In this document: piece by piece, positions 45,658 through 55,034 of the stretch
Numbering within the stretch: position 1 is the first letter of the stretch
How the letters are laid out: every line of letters begins with the position of its first letter
From: Evansella alkalicola
GTDB lineage: Bacteria > Bacillota > Bacilli > Bacillales > Salisediminibacteriaceae
DNA: 64,000 nt
Assembly (NCBI RefSeq): GCF_019042735.1
Contig: NZ_JAHQCR010000050.1
Coordinates: forward strand, 133,072 to 197,071
Direction: 5' to 3'
The notes under the pieces: generated by a model
What the model saw: the letters and a program-made list of their open reading frames with translations, nothing else
Database searches by the model: none
What the model was told of the DNA's origin: nothing
Made by a program: the position numbers and the translations under genes

Positions 45658-46014
45658 CTATTTTTTAGAATCAAAAAACACGCCGTCAGCAGTTGGTCCC
45701 TCATAAGGAGACTCATACTTCTTACCAGTTTCCTTGCGCTGCTGGAGCTTCGTAATATCCATTCGGATCAGCCCCTGCGCAGCCGCAATCTTCTGATTAA
45801 CCACCTTGTTCATCGCTACTATATCCTGCCCCAGCTTTTCCTCATCTTCATTTTGAGGCCGACTCACATGAGGGATAAGCTGCTCCCGTTTTTCCAGCAT
45901 ATCATTCATAGTCTCGATGTATGCATCCCTGTCATCTTCATCCTTAGGCATAGGCTTCTGTAAATGATCATATAAACCTTTCGTTAAGGTATGAACAGCT
46001 TTCAAAATCTTCAT
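45658..46014 (-). CDS. fliT: FliT-like flagellar chaperone
   Basis: A 118-residue helical protein directly downstream of fliD1. The spacing of PKDEDDRDAYIETMNDMLEKREQLIPHV and LGQDIVAMNKVVNQKI resembles B. subtilis FliT (chaperone of FliD). The C-terminal SPYEGPTADGVFFDSKK tail is common in Bacillus FliT-like proteins. ATG follows AAGGAGG. Confidence 0.8.
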   Translation of the reverse strand: MKILKAVHTLTKGLYDHLQKPMPKDEDDRDAYIETMNDMLEKREQLIPHVSRPQNEDEEKLGQDIVAMNKVVNQKIAAAQGLIRMDITKLQQRKETGKKYESPYEGPTADGVFFDSKK

Positions 46015-46091
46015 GGTTAGCCTCCTTCCTTCGCGCTAGTTTCCCAGGTTGAAAATAAGCTACAAGCCTATTTTACACCTAGAAATTTCAA

Positions 46092-48113
46092 TTAAAACCC
46101 GCCACCGTACAGCTGTGCCCACAGCGCTTCCCCTTGGGAGTTTGCTTGTGCAACTGCTTTTTCCATAGCCGTAAATTGTGCCCAATAACGCTGCTCCACT
46201 CGTTCCATTTTCCGTTCGAAATTTGAGATACGAGAGTCTAGCTGATTTAGTTCACGCCCCAGAGTGAATTGGTGATTCATGTTTCTTCCACGTAATCCCC
46301 CTGCCCTTTGTGAAACTTGCTGAATTAGAGATTCAGCACTATCACGAATCCGTCGGGCCACTCCTTTTTCACCATGTGTTGTACCGTCACCTGCAAATAT
46401 ACGATAAACCGCTTCAGGATCATTTTCAATGGCTGCACGAAGTTTATCTTCATCGATCTGGAGCTTCCCGCCATCACGGTGGTTACTTGTAGTTGTAATA
46501 CCAATAGCAGATAATTGAGTATAATCTGAATCAAAGCCAATATTTACTGGAGAGTACATATCCATTCTAAACCTATCAAATCCATTTCGAAGTGTACGAT
46601 CGTTTCTCAACATACCACTCATGGATTTTTCTTCCCAACGTTCAATCTCTCGATCAGACATCGCATCTCGTTGCTCCTCTGTTAAGGGGCGAAAATCACG
46701 GTGGAAATCTTCTCTTAGCTTTCCATTCACAAGATCTACCAATTCATTGTATTCGTCAACGAAACCTTTGATAGTATCCATTATAGAATCTACATTTTTA
46801 GATGCACCAATAGTGATCGTATTTGTACCTGCTTCAAATGTATCACGAAGAGTCATTGTAATCCCATTCATGGTAAATGTGTTTGACTGTCTTTGAGTTT
46901 CAAGACCATTTATTGTAAAAGCTGCGTTTGTTGCCTCACGTTCATTGTCACTATCTAGTTTTAACCCTTTAGTGAAGAAGTCTCCTTCAAAAAGAATCTC
47001 TTCACCTGATGTATTATATATACCTGTTTCAGAACGAATAACAGATATTTTATCAGCAAATTCATCATAAAATACATTGATTCCTGTATTCGAAGCATTC
47101 ATTTGACGAACCACTTCATTCATCGTCTGGTCACCAGTAAATACAAAATTATCCGTTACAGGTTGACCACTAGCATTAAAAGAGGTGATACTAGATGAAG
47201 TAAAGTTCTGTTTATATGTTACATTTACTTCACCTTCTGTCCCTTCGGCAAACCTCATCTCTCCAGTCTGTAAGTTCACAAAGACCTTTCCAGGTTCAAG
47301 GTCTTCCAGGTCTGTAACGACAGTTAATGATGTAGTAGTGGTATCTCCATTGGTAATTTCAACTCTCAATGAATCAACTTCCGACTCATCAAAATAGATT
47401 CCTCTATGGTCTAATCTTACATTTAGTCTATTCTCATTAATAGAAAAGTTTTTTTGTGCCTCATCTGTAAAAAAAGTAACCTCTACCTTATCTCTTGCAC
47501 GTAGGTTTCTACCGAATTCTAATGCCCCATCTTCTGTTATTAAAACCTGATTTTCTTCAGGTTCACCTTCTGTAATAACATCGAAAGACACCCCATTTAC
47601 TCTCACAATCGCTTCTCCAGGATCTTGAATCCCACCATCAATTGAAACATTTCTTGTTTGTGTAGAAACTGTTACTTCCTTTTTGTTTACAATACCTTGT
47701 TTCCAAAAGCCATCATCTGAAAAACTCTGGGTCTGCATTGACTTTGTTAGTTCTAATTTATTTTCACCTGAAATACTGTCTTGACTCGAGTTAGAGGCAG
47801 CAGTTGCCAATTTCTTTACTTCCGTTATTCTAAAGCTACCTGGGTTAGCTGATGCTGTTGCGGTTGCTGTCACAAATCTATCATTAGAACTCGTTGCTTT
47901 ATTAGCAAGCATTCTCGACTGCCTTAATACATTGTCAAAAATATTCGTTCTAAACTGATCTAGCTTCCTATTAATATTTCGATATTCTTCCATCCGCCAT
48001 TCAATAATCTGCTGATCCTGCTTCATACGGTCCATCGGCATCCGTTCCGCACGCATCAAATCCTGCACCATCTGATTAATATCCATACCTGTGGCAAAGC
48101 CCGATAATCTCAC
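46092..48113 (-). CDS. fliD: FliD1, flagellar cap protein with beta-rich insertion
   Basis: 673 aa, long for FliD. FliD_N (about 1-110: SGFATGMDINQMVQDLMRAERMPMDRM) and FliD_C (about 385-673: FTINGLETQRQSNTFTMNGITMTL through the C-terminal ERKMERVEQRYWAQFTAMEKAVAQANSQ) match FliD2. Between them is an extra ~140-residue beta-rich segment (IVRVNGVSFDVITEG, VFVNLQTGEMRFAEGTEGEVNVTYKQ). GTG start 9 nt after AGGAG. Sigma-D promoter at 48253-48280. Confidence 0.93.
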   Translation of the reverse strand: MRLSGFATGMDINQMVQDLMRAERMPMDRMKQDQQIIEWRMEEYRNINRKLDQFRTNIFDNVLRQSRMLANKATSSNDRFVTATATASANPGSFRITEVKKLATAASNSSQDSISGENKLELTKSMQTQSFSDDGFWKQGIVNKKEVTVSTQTRNVSIDGGIQDPGEAIVRVNGVSFDVITEGEPEENQVLITEDGALEFGRNLRARDKVEVTFFTDEAQKNFSINENRLNVRLDHRGIYFDESEVDSLRVEITNGDTTTTSLTVVTDLEDLEPGKVFVNLQTGEMRFAEGTEGEVNVTYKQNFTSSSITSFNASGQPVTDNFVFTGDQTMNEVVRQMNASNTGINVFYDEFADKISVIRSETGIYNTSGEEILFEGDFFTKGLKLDSDNEREATNAAFTINGLETQRQSNTFTMNGITMTLRDTFEAGTNTITIGASKNVDSIMDTIKGFVDEYNELVDLVNGKLREDFHRDFRPLTEEQRDAMSDREIERWEEKSMSGMLRNDRTLRNGFDRFRMDMYSPVNIGFDSDYTQLSAIGITTTSNHRDGGKLQIDEDKLRAAIENDPEAVYRIFAGDGTTHGEKGVARRIRDSAESLIQQVSQRAGGLRGRNMNHQFTLGRELNQLDSRISNFERKMERVEQRYWAQFTAMEKAVAQANSQGEALWAQLYGGGF

Positions 48114-48252
48114 CTTCCACCACTCCTATCCCATATTCTGTTGTCTATCCAGTTTTTAGATTTATTTTTCTTTTGTTTGTGAAAAAAATAGTTGTAATAG
48201 TTTTACCAGGGAAGTCGCTATTCCCCACAATGCTAAACTTCATCTATTTCCT

Positions 48253-48280
48253 ATATCGGTACTTTGGGAGCTAAAGTTTA
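48253..48280 (-). promoter_or_regulatory. Sigma-D promoter of fliD1-fliT
   Basis: Minus-strand TAAA (48277-48280), 16-nt spacer, ACCGATAT (48253-48260), 7 of 8 in the -10 box. The leader to the GTG start is about 130 nt. Confidence 0.8.
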
Positions 48281-48409
48281 TATATTTTCTAAAAATGGGT
48301 AGAAGGTAGGTATTTAGTATGTAAGTTTAATATATTCCTAGCCTTGTTTGCTTTCTGATTTTTCAGCTAGTCATGTTAGGGACAGATTTATCAGGACTAA
48401 ACTCTTTTT

Positions 48410-49020
48410 GTCGTTAGTTCCTTCTTCTAACGACATATCTGCAACTCCATCACTTCCTTTTGTCGTTAGTTCCTTCCTCTAACGACATATCTTCCACTCC
48501 ACTATTTCCTTTTGTCGTTAGTTGCCTCCTCTACCGACATATTTACATTTCCTGAACTTCCTTTTGTCGTTAGTTCCTTCTTCTAACGACATATCTGCCA
48601 CTCCACAACTCCTTTTTGTCGTTAGTTGCCTCCTCTAACGACATATCTTCCATTCCACCACTTCCTTTTGTCGTTAGTTGCTTCTTCTAACGACATTTCT
48701 TCCACTCCACTACTTCCTTTTGTCGTTAGTTGCCCCCTCTAACGACATAATTACATTTCCACTACTTCCTTTTGTCGTTAGTCACTGCTTCTAACGACAT
48801 ATCTGCAACTCCATCACTTCCTTTTGTCGTTAGTTGCTTCCTCTAACGACATATTTGCAATTACTGAACTCCCTTTTGTCGTTAGTCTCATCTTCTAACG
48901 ACATTTCTTCCATTCCAAATCTTCCTTTTGTCGCTAGTCACTGCTTCTAACGACATTACTACCAGTTCTAAACTTCCTTTTGTCGTTAGTTGCTTCTTCT
49001 AACGACATATTTACATTTCC
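48410..49020. repeat. 52-bp tandem array, 12 units with TGTCGTTAG/CTAACGACA hairpin
   Basis: TGTCGTTAG recurs at 48410, 48461, 48513, 48565, 48617, 48669, 48721, 48773, 48825, 48877, 48929 and 48981. Each unit is a 27-bp inverted repeat (9-bp arms, 9-nt loop) plus a 25-bp T/C-rich spacer, the same 27+25 design as the array at 14.3 kb but with different arms. It separates the two fliD genes. Confidence 0.92.
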
Positions 49021-49101
49021 AAAACAATTTTTGTCCCCAATATCTTCTCAGTAAAAAGATACAAGAACAAATTTCATAAAATCCGCCCACCACCAGACTC
49101 A

Positions 49102-49151
49102 AAACAAAAAAGGTAAGCATATCATCAAACACCCATGACATACTCACCTTT
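49102..49151 (-). terminator. Intrinsic terminator after fliD2
   Basis: AAGGTAAGCAT (49110-49120) pairs with ATACTCACCTT (49140-49150) with mismatches; on the minus strand a T-run follows. Confidence 0.78.
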
Positions 49152-49164
49152 GTTCACTATCACC

Positions 49165-50760
49165 TTACATTTGTCCCATTCCACCTAGCTGTGAAAACAG
49201 CGTCTCCGCTTGAGAATTCGCTTGAGCCATCGCCTGCTCCATTGCCGTAAACTGACGCCAGTACCGTTGCTCAACTTGCTCCATTCTTCGCTCAAAATTG
49301 GAAATTCGCTCTGCCGCCTGGTCAATCTCACGCCCAATCGTAAACTGCTGATTAGATGCCATTTCAGATCGGCCAGCCCTTTCAGAAAGCATTTCAATTT
49401 GACCAGAAAGCGTATCACGCAATCGCCTCGCAATACCCCTTTCTTCAAATTCATCTCCATCAGCAGCAAACATCTGAAATACCGACTCTGCGTCCTCTTC
49501 GATTGCAGCTCGTAGCGCAGTTTCGTCTACTTCCAACCGACCACGATCCTGGTAATTACTCGTCGTCGTAATCCCAATTTCCGTTATCAATGAAAACGCC
49601 TGATTTTCCGCTCCAGTTTCCACATGGCCATAGAAATCCTGACGCATCCGGTCCAACGCCCCAGTTAACATACGATCATTTCGAACAAGCCCGCTATGCG
49701 CCCGTTCCTCCCACAATTCAATCTCCCGCTCCGACATATCCCGCATCTGCTCTTCCGTCAAAGGGGCGTAGTCGCGGTAATATTCTTGTGAAACCTTTCC
49801 ATCTACAAGCTCAATTAATTCATTATAATCATCGACAAACCCCATGACTGTGTCAAAAATATCGTCCGTATTATTCGAAACAGACAGTGTAACAGGAGCG
49901 TCAAATTGATTTTTCAACGAGATATTTAAGCCATTTATATTGAAATCATTAGTCTGTCGCTCCGTCTCTAGCCCGTTCAATGTAAACTTGGCGTTCTCTG
50001 CACCCTCTTCATTCCCTTCGGAAAAACCTAGAACACTAGTAAATAGATTAAAATGATCTTCTTCAACTACTTCAAGTTCTCCATCTTCTCCTTCTACATA
50101 GGCTTGAAAAAGCATTTCGTCCCCTTCACCAGGATTGTGAATTCCCGTGTCAGTTCTTGACATGGAAACCCTTTGACTGTGTGGATCAAAAAATGCTTGT
50201 ACACCGAGTTCAGAGTTATTAATCTCTTCCAAAATATCATTTAAACTACCATCTTGGTCAAAAGTAAATGTTACAGATACTTTATCACCATTTTCGTCAA
50301 AAGTGGTTAAACCTGTTTTAAATTCACTATTAGGAACGTCAACGAATAATTTACTATTCTGTGCAAATAAGCTTTCATTTGGATCAAGCTCTCCTTCACT
50401 TACAAAAGAGCCATTTTCTCCATCCCCAGCACTAAAATTATAAGCTGCTGTTGCAAGCTGCTCCACTTTAGAAATGGTATACGTCCCATTTGCAGTGCCC
50501 GAGGCTGCCGTTCCACTCACTAGCCCTTCGTTAGAACTCGACACCTGCTTAGAAACCATGTTCGAACTACGCATGACCGAATCAAACGTGTCATCGCGGA
50601 ACTTCATAAAGGCACGATTGACTTCACGATACTCCCCCATTTTTAAAATCAATTCTTGCTGATCCTGCTGCATCTTAGTCATCGGCTGTCGCTCCGCCTC
50701 CATAAGATCAGATACCATTTGATTGATATCCATTCCCGATGCAAAACCTGTTAATCTCAT
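49165..50760 (-). CDS. fliD: FliD2, flagellar cap protein
   Basis: 531 aa, near the usual FliD length. N-terminus MRLTGFASGMDINQMVSDLMEAERQPMTKM and C-terminus RISNFERRMEQVEQRYWRQFTAMEQAMAQANSQ are nearly the same as in FliD1; the middle differs, showing tandem duplication followed by divergence of the exposed domains. ATG 50760 follows AAAGGTGAT. It has its own sigma-D promoter and a promoter-proximal terminator-like hairpin. Confidence 0.94.
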   Translation of the reverse strand: MRLTGFASGMDINQMVSDLMEAERQPMTKMQQDQQELILKMGEYREVNRAFMKFRDDTFDSVMRSSNMVSKQVSSSNEGLVSGTAASGTANGTYTISKVEQLATAAYNFSAGDGENGSFVSEGELDPNESLFAQNSKLFVDVPNSEFKTGLTTFDENGDKVSVTFTFDQDGSLNDILEEINNSELGVQAFFDPHSQRVSMSRTDTGIHNPGEGDEMLFQAYVEGEDGELEVVEEDHFNLFTSVLGFSEGNEEGAENAKFTLNGLETERQTNDFNINGLNISLKNQFDAPVTLSVSNNTDDIFDTVMGFVDDYNELIELVDGKVSQEYYRDYAPLTEEQMRDMSEREIELWEERAHSGLVRNDRMLTGALDRMRQDFYGHVETGAENQAFSLITEIGITTTSNYQDRGRLEVDETALRAAIEEDAESVFQMFAADGDEFEERGIARRLRDTLSGQIEMLSERAGRSEMASNQQFTIGREIDQAAERISNFERRMEQVEQRYWRQFTAMEQAMAQANSQAETLFSQLGGMGQM

Positions 50761-50919
50761 ATGTATCACCTTTTCCTTTCCTATTTAAAAGGTTTCCGGA
50801 TTTATTGCTAGCGATCCTACGTGCCGTCCACCCACTCGCTTTTTTCAGGACTCCATATACACATGCTTTTTTCATAGATAATCCCTATAAACTTACCTAC
50901 CTAACTACTCCCTAAAAAA

Positions 50920-50973
50920 CAAAAAACAGAAAAAGCGCATAAGAAATGATTCTTCTCGCTTTTTCTGTTTTGA
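50920..50973 (-). promoter_or_regulatory. Terminator-like attenuator in the fliD2 leader
   Basis: AAAACAGAAAAAGCG (50924-50938) pairs perfectly (15 bp) with CGCTTTTTCTGTTTT (50958-50972). On the minus strand it is followed by TTGTTTTTTAG. It lies only ~20 nt after the expected sigma-D start and before the fliD2 SD, so transcription must pass it to express fliD2. Confidence 0.75.
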
Positions 50974-50998
50974 TAACGAAACTATTATTCTACCCTTA

Positions 50999-51025
50999 CT
51001 ATCGGACGCCAAGAGAAAATGTTTA
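50999..51025 (-). promoter_or_regulatory. Sigma-D promoter of fliD2
   Basis: Minus-strand TAAA (51022-51025), 15-nt spacer, TCCGATAG (50999-51006); 6 of 8 in the -10 box. Confidence 0.78.
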
Positions 51026-51163
51026 GGGTTAATTTTCAATTTCCCAAACAAACAGTAAAAACTCCCGCGTACGAGCATCTGTAAACCCTTACATATAAAT
51101 ATTTATTAGAATTTATAGAATTGTCAAACATTTTTCTTGTAAAATATCGAACGTAACCTTATA

Positions 51164-51195
51164 CTTTATTACATAAACGCATATATGTAATAAAG
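51164..51195 (+). promoter_or_regulatory. 12-bp inverted repeat upstream of the TrpX-like operon
   Basis: CTTTATTACATA (51164-51175) and TATGTAATAAAG (51184-51195) are perfect inverted repeats around 8 nt, about 125 nt upstream of the start codon. It could be an operator or a leader hairpin. A second hairpin (TTTGCGA ... TCGCAAA, around 51229-51257) follows. I do not see a T-box or known riboswitch. Confidence 0.55.
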
Positions 51196-51320
51196 CGAAC
51201 CTAGTAAAGCATAAGTTCCTTGGTGCAATTTGCGAGACACTATTCTTTATTCGCAAAACGCACACAAAAAAGCGCACCAGCGCAAAAAAAAACAAATGAA
51301 TAGTTAATGGGGGAAGAGAA

Positions 51321-52313
51321 ATGAAAAAGTTACTTATCGTTTTAATCGTCAGCATGTTTATGTTTATGGCAGCATGCTCTGATGACACAACTTCAGGAGA
51401 TGGAGATGCAGATTATGTAGTTGGGATCATGCAATATGTGGAACACCCATCACTAGATGCAGCGACAGAAGGTTTTAAGGCTGCCTTAACAGAAGCTGGA
51501 CTCAACGTGAAATTTGACGAAGAAAATGCACAAGGGGACGCAACGAACAACAAAACAATTGCAGAAAAATTTGTTGGGGACAATGTCGACTTAATTTTTG
51601 CCAACGCAACGCCTAGTGCCCAAAGTGCAGTGAATGAAACAACAGAAATCCCGATCATCTTCACATCTGTCACAGATCCAGTTGGTGCAGAATTAGTTGC
51701 TTCGATGGAAAGCCCAGGTGGTAACGCGACCGGAACTTCCGACTCCAATCCAGACGCCATTCCAAGTACGATGGCACTTATCAAAGAAATGGGATATGAA
51801 AATGTAGGAACAATCTATAATACAGGTGAACAAAACTCCGTTACTCAAGTGGACAGCATGAAAGAAGCTGCTGAGGAATTAGGGCTCAATGTAAGAGAGG
51901 CGTCCGTTGCCACATCTGCAGAAGTTCGCCAAGCGGCAGAATCTTTACTTGGTAGTGTAGATGTATTTTACATCATTACAGATAACACCGTCGTTAGCTC
52001 CCTTGAATCAGTTATTATGGTGAGCGAAGAGGAAGATATTCCACTATTCGTTGGGGAGTTAGATTCTGTAAAACGTGGTGGGTTCGCAGCATACGGATTC
52101 AGCTATTACGATATTGGTTATGAGGCTGGGGAAAAAGCAGTTGAGATTCTGCAAGATGGCAAATCTGCCGGAGATATCCCTGCAACATTCCCGCAAAACC
52201 TCGTCCTTGAAATTAATAAAGAAGCTGCAGAAAAAATGGGCGTAGAAATTACAGCAGAGTTAGAAGAGAAAGCAACGCTTGTTGAAACAGTTGAAGAAGA
52301 CGACGCAGAATAA
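51321..52313 (+). CDS. trpX: TrpX-like ABC transporter substrate-binding lipoprotein
   Basis: 330-aa extracytoplasmic binding protein of the ABC_sub_bind (PF04392) family. Signal peptide with lipobox FMAACSDD (Cys 19), then two Rossmann-like lobes (VVGIMQYVEHPSLDAATEGF, FANATPSAQSAVNET, FTSVTDPVGAELV). Together with the next two genes it forms the layout predicted for tryptophan/tyrosine-type transporters in Firmicutes; the substrate is inferred, not shown. ATG after GGGGGAAGAG. Confidence 0.88.
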   Translation: MKKLLIVLIVSMFMFMAACSDDTTSGDGDADYVVGIMQYVEHPSLDAATEGFKAALTEAGLNVKFDEENAQGDATNNKTIAEKFVGDNVDLIFANATPSAQSAVNETTEIPIIFTSVTDPVGAELVASMESPGGNATGTSDSNPDAIPSTMALIKEMGYENVGTIYNTGEQNSVTQVDSMKEAAEELGLNVREASVATSAEVRQAAESLLGSVDVFYIITDNTVVSSLESVIMVSEEEDIPLFVGELDSVKRGGFAAYGFSYYDIGYEAGEKAVEILQDGKSAGDIPATFPQNLVLEINKEAAEKMGVEITAELEEKATLVETVEEDDAE

Positions 52314-52401
52314 ATAGAAGAAGACGAAAATAGCAGAAGTAGACCAATAACAAAAAGTAGACACATCACAAGACGAAGATGATTATAAAGGGTGAATAAT
52401 T

Positions 52402-53391
52402 ATGGTTAGTGCACTTTATGGGGCTTTCGAGTCTGGCTTAATTTACGCAATTATGGCACTAGGAGTCTATCTATCTTTCAGAGTATTGGATTTCCCAGAC
52501 TTGACGGTTGATGGGAGTTTTGTAACCGGTGGTGCAGTAACCGCTATAATGATTATTAACGGTGGAGATCCATTTCTGGCAACAATTACGGGGGCAATCG
52601 TTGGTTTCCTAGCAGGCTGTGTCACTGGTCTCCTTCATACGATGGGAAATATAAACCCACTACTATCAGGGATTCTAATGATGACCGCCTTATACTCAGT
52701 GAATCTACGAATAATGGGGCAGCCAAACATCCCCCTATTGAATCAATCAACGATTTTTACAGAAGTACGCGCTTGGTGGCAAAATCTTCGCATGGACGAA
52801 TGGCTCATGAAGCCATTCTCCGCACTAGGAATTGAGGGCTTTGCCCCTCGAACGTTCCTAGTCATTATCTCTATGATTCTGATCGTTGTGATGATTAAGC
52901 TCATCACCGATTGGCTGTTGAAAACTGAGGCAGGTCTGGCTTTAAGGGCGACAGGCGACAACCCACGTATGGTAAAAAGCTTGTCTGCGAATACAAAAAT
53001 GTATATCGTTTTCGGACTCGGGATTTCAAACGGACTCGTAGCCCTAAGCGGAGCTCTCATTGCTCAGTTCAACGGTTTTAGCGATGTAAACTTAGGTATC
53101 GGAATGATCATCGTAGGTTTAGCATCTGTCATCATTGGTGAAAGTCTATTTGGCAAAAAGAGTATTGCAAGAGCAACCTTGGCTGTTATTCTAGGAGCTA
53201 TCGTTTACCGTATGATTATCGCCCTTGCATTACGATTAGATTTCGTGGACGCGAGTGACATGAAACTAATCACGGCGATTATTGTGATTTTAGCCCTTGT
53301 TTCACCAGCATGGATCAACAAGTTTAAGGAAAACAGGAAGCGATATTCAAATCGCAGGAAGCTCATGCAACACGAGAAAGGGGCAAACTAA
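52402..53391 (+). CDS. trpY: TrpY-like ABC transporter permease
   Basis: 329-aa membrane protein of the BPD_transp_2 (branched-chain/ribose-type) permease family with 8-9 TM segments. Family motif SFRVLDFPDLTVDGSFVTGG near residue 25 and ALRATGDNPRMVKS (cytoplasmic coupling region near 185). ATG follows AAAGGGTG. The stop is one nucleotide before the ATPase start. Confidence 0.9.
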   Translation: MVSALYGAFESGLIYAIMALGVYLSFRVLDFPDLTVDGSFVTGGAVTAIMIINGGDPFLATITGAIVGFLAGCVTGLLHTMGNINPLLSGILMMTALYSVNLRIMGQPNIPLLNQSTIFTEVRAWWQNLRMDEWLMKPFSALGIEGFAPRTFLVIISMILIVVMIKLITDWLLKTEAGLALRATGDNPRMVKSLSANTKMYIVFGLGISNGLVALSGALIAQFNGFSDVNLGIGMIIVGLASVIIGESLFGKKSIARATLAVILGAIVYRMIIALALRLDFVDASDMKLITAIIVILALVSPAWINKFKENRKRYSNRRKLMQHEKGAN

Positions 53392-53392
53392 C

Positions 53393-54190
53393 ATGCTTGA
53401 GTTAAAACAAATAAGCAAGGTCTTTTATGAGGGAACCCCTGACGAACGAAAAGCATTAAACGGAGTGGACCTTACTTTGAAGGATGGTGACTTCGTAACG
53501 GTAATCGGAAGCAATGGTGCCGGGAAGTCTACGCTACTTAATATCATCGCTGGCGTATTATTCCCAGACTTCGGCTCTGTTTCCGTGAACAACAAAGAAG
53601 TAACTTTTGTGCCAGAATATAAACGCTCGAAATTAATTGGCCGTGTTTTTCAGGATCCAATGGCAGGAACTGCACCAAACATGACGATTGAGGAAAACTT
53701 GGCTCTCGCTCTTGGCAGATCAAACAAACGATCCTTGTTCCGTGGTGTTAATGCCAAACGACGAGAAGAGTTTCAAGAACTCTTGGCGTCCATTGACATC
53801 GGTTTAGAAGATCGCCTCAATACAAAAGTAGGGTTGCTATCAGGGGGAGAACGACAAGCGCTCTCCTTGTTGATGGCCACCTTTACAAAACCAAGTATTC
53901 TATTACTAGATGAGCACACAGCTGCTCTCGATCCAGCCCGGGCGGAATTAATCACAAACATCACGAAGGATTTAGTGAAAAAACATCAATTGACGACATT
54001 AATGGTAACCCACCAAATGGATCAAGCTATTAATCTCGGAAATCGTCTGTTTATGATGGATTCAGGTCAAATCATTTTCGAAGCCCAGGATAAGGAAAAA
54101 GAAAAGCTAACAGTAGATGGCTTAATTGAAGAGTTCCAAAAAATTAGGGGTAAACAATTTGCAAGTGACCGAACGGTTCTTACTAGTTAA
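53393..54190 (+). CDS. trpZ: TrpZ-like ABC transporter ATPase
   Basis: 265 aa. Walker A GSNGAGKST, Q-loop FQDPMAGT, signature LSGGERQALSLL, Walker B ILLLDEHTAALDP (H in the position of the usual P), H-loop VTHQMD. The frame is open 32 codons upstream, but that part overlaps the permease gene; ATG 53393 with AAAGGGG is the natural start. Confidence 0.93.
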   Translation: MLELKQISKVFYEGTPDERKALNGVDLTLKDGDFVTVIGSNGAGKSTLLNIIAGVLFPDFGSVSVNNKEVTFVPEYKRSKLIGRVFQDPMAGTAPNMTIEENLALALGRSNKRSLFRGVNAKRREEFQELLASIDIGLEDRLNTKVGLLSGGERQALSLLMATFTKPSILLLDEHTAALDPARAELITNITKDLVKKHQLTTLMVTHQMDQAINLGNRLFMMDSGQIIFEAQDKEKEKLTVDGLIEEFQKIRGKQFASDRTVLTS

Positions 54191-54282
54191 TTGGAGAGTA
54201 GACCAGTTTCTTAGCTCGCGGATAGCAACTAGGAAAAAGTAGTTCTGGTTAGAGGTAGAAAACTTAAATTTTTTATACTAAA

Positions 54283-54328
54283 AACGAGGCCTTTTCACAT
54301 AGTGAATCTGTCTCTATTTTTTACTCAA
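54283..54328 (+). terminator. Intrinsic terminator after the TrpXYZ-like operon
   Basis: Imperfect GAGGCC...CTC hairpin with inner TTTTCAC/GTGAAT pairing, followed by a TATTTTTT run on the plus strand. Confidence 0.65.
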
Positions 54329-54489
54329 AACACCAAAAATTTAATAGCATATTTGCTAAGTTCCTATTATGCTTATTTCGGGAAGAAGGTTAAATTAAAA
54401 ATATGGTGATAATAGCACACTTTAACTATCAAGATGCCGCATCCGAAAGCATCTCTCTAATTGATTGCTACTGATCAAAGGTACTAAAA

Positions 54490-54790
54490 ATTAGAGGAGT
54501 TTTTCCCTTTAAGCTGAAAAATACAGCTTGATTACGGTAAATAAGGGTACTTTTTCCCTTTAAGTATACTTTGACATCAAAATATCATGGTTTTCAAGTA
54601 ATTAGCGGGAATTTCTCCGTCTATTTTCACGATTTTTGGTGCCATTTCTTAATTAAGGGTAATTTCTCCCTTTAATATCTCTACTCATGTTGCGGATTCA
54701 GGTACGAAAATGAGAAACATCCAAATATCATACCCGACCGACCTCTGATCAGGTACGAAAATGTGAAATTGCATAATCTCATACCTGATC
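54490..54790. repeat. Degenerate ~51-bp hairpin repeats (two types)
   Basis: CCCTTTAA elements with facing AAGGG recur at 54505, 54556 and 54668; a degenerate copy near 54617 is offset from 54556 by 61 rather than 51. Then GGTACGAAAATG recurs at 54701 and 54752 (51 bp); in the second unit GATCAGGTA pairs with TACCTGATC (9 bp). These look like decayed or young versions of the 51-52-bp arrays elsewhere. No gene lies in 54191-55034. Confidence 0.6.
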
Positions 54791-54826
54791 GAACCCCTCG
54801 TCGGTCCAAGTATGTCCACTCATCTA

Positions 54827-54882
54827 AAAAAGCCCGCCCCTCTGTGCCTTTAGGAAGCACTTTAGGATCAGGCTCTTATTTT
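54827..54882 (-). terminator. Probable guaC terminator
   Basis: On the minus strand an imperfect AGCCTG...CGGGCT hairpin with inner pairings ends in six T, about 150 nt past the guaC stop. Confidence 0.6.
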
Positions 54883-55034
54883 GATTGAATTTCACCAACA
54901 CATACTTCTGCCAGCAGCGTGGTATCTACTACACTAACCAAACACGCAAGGAATGCGCCCTCCCTGGCAACAACTAACACTCAAGCCCGCCACGCTCTCC
55001 CTCCAAGCACCACTGCCTCTATCTTGCCAATCCT

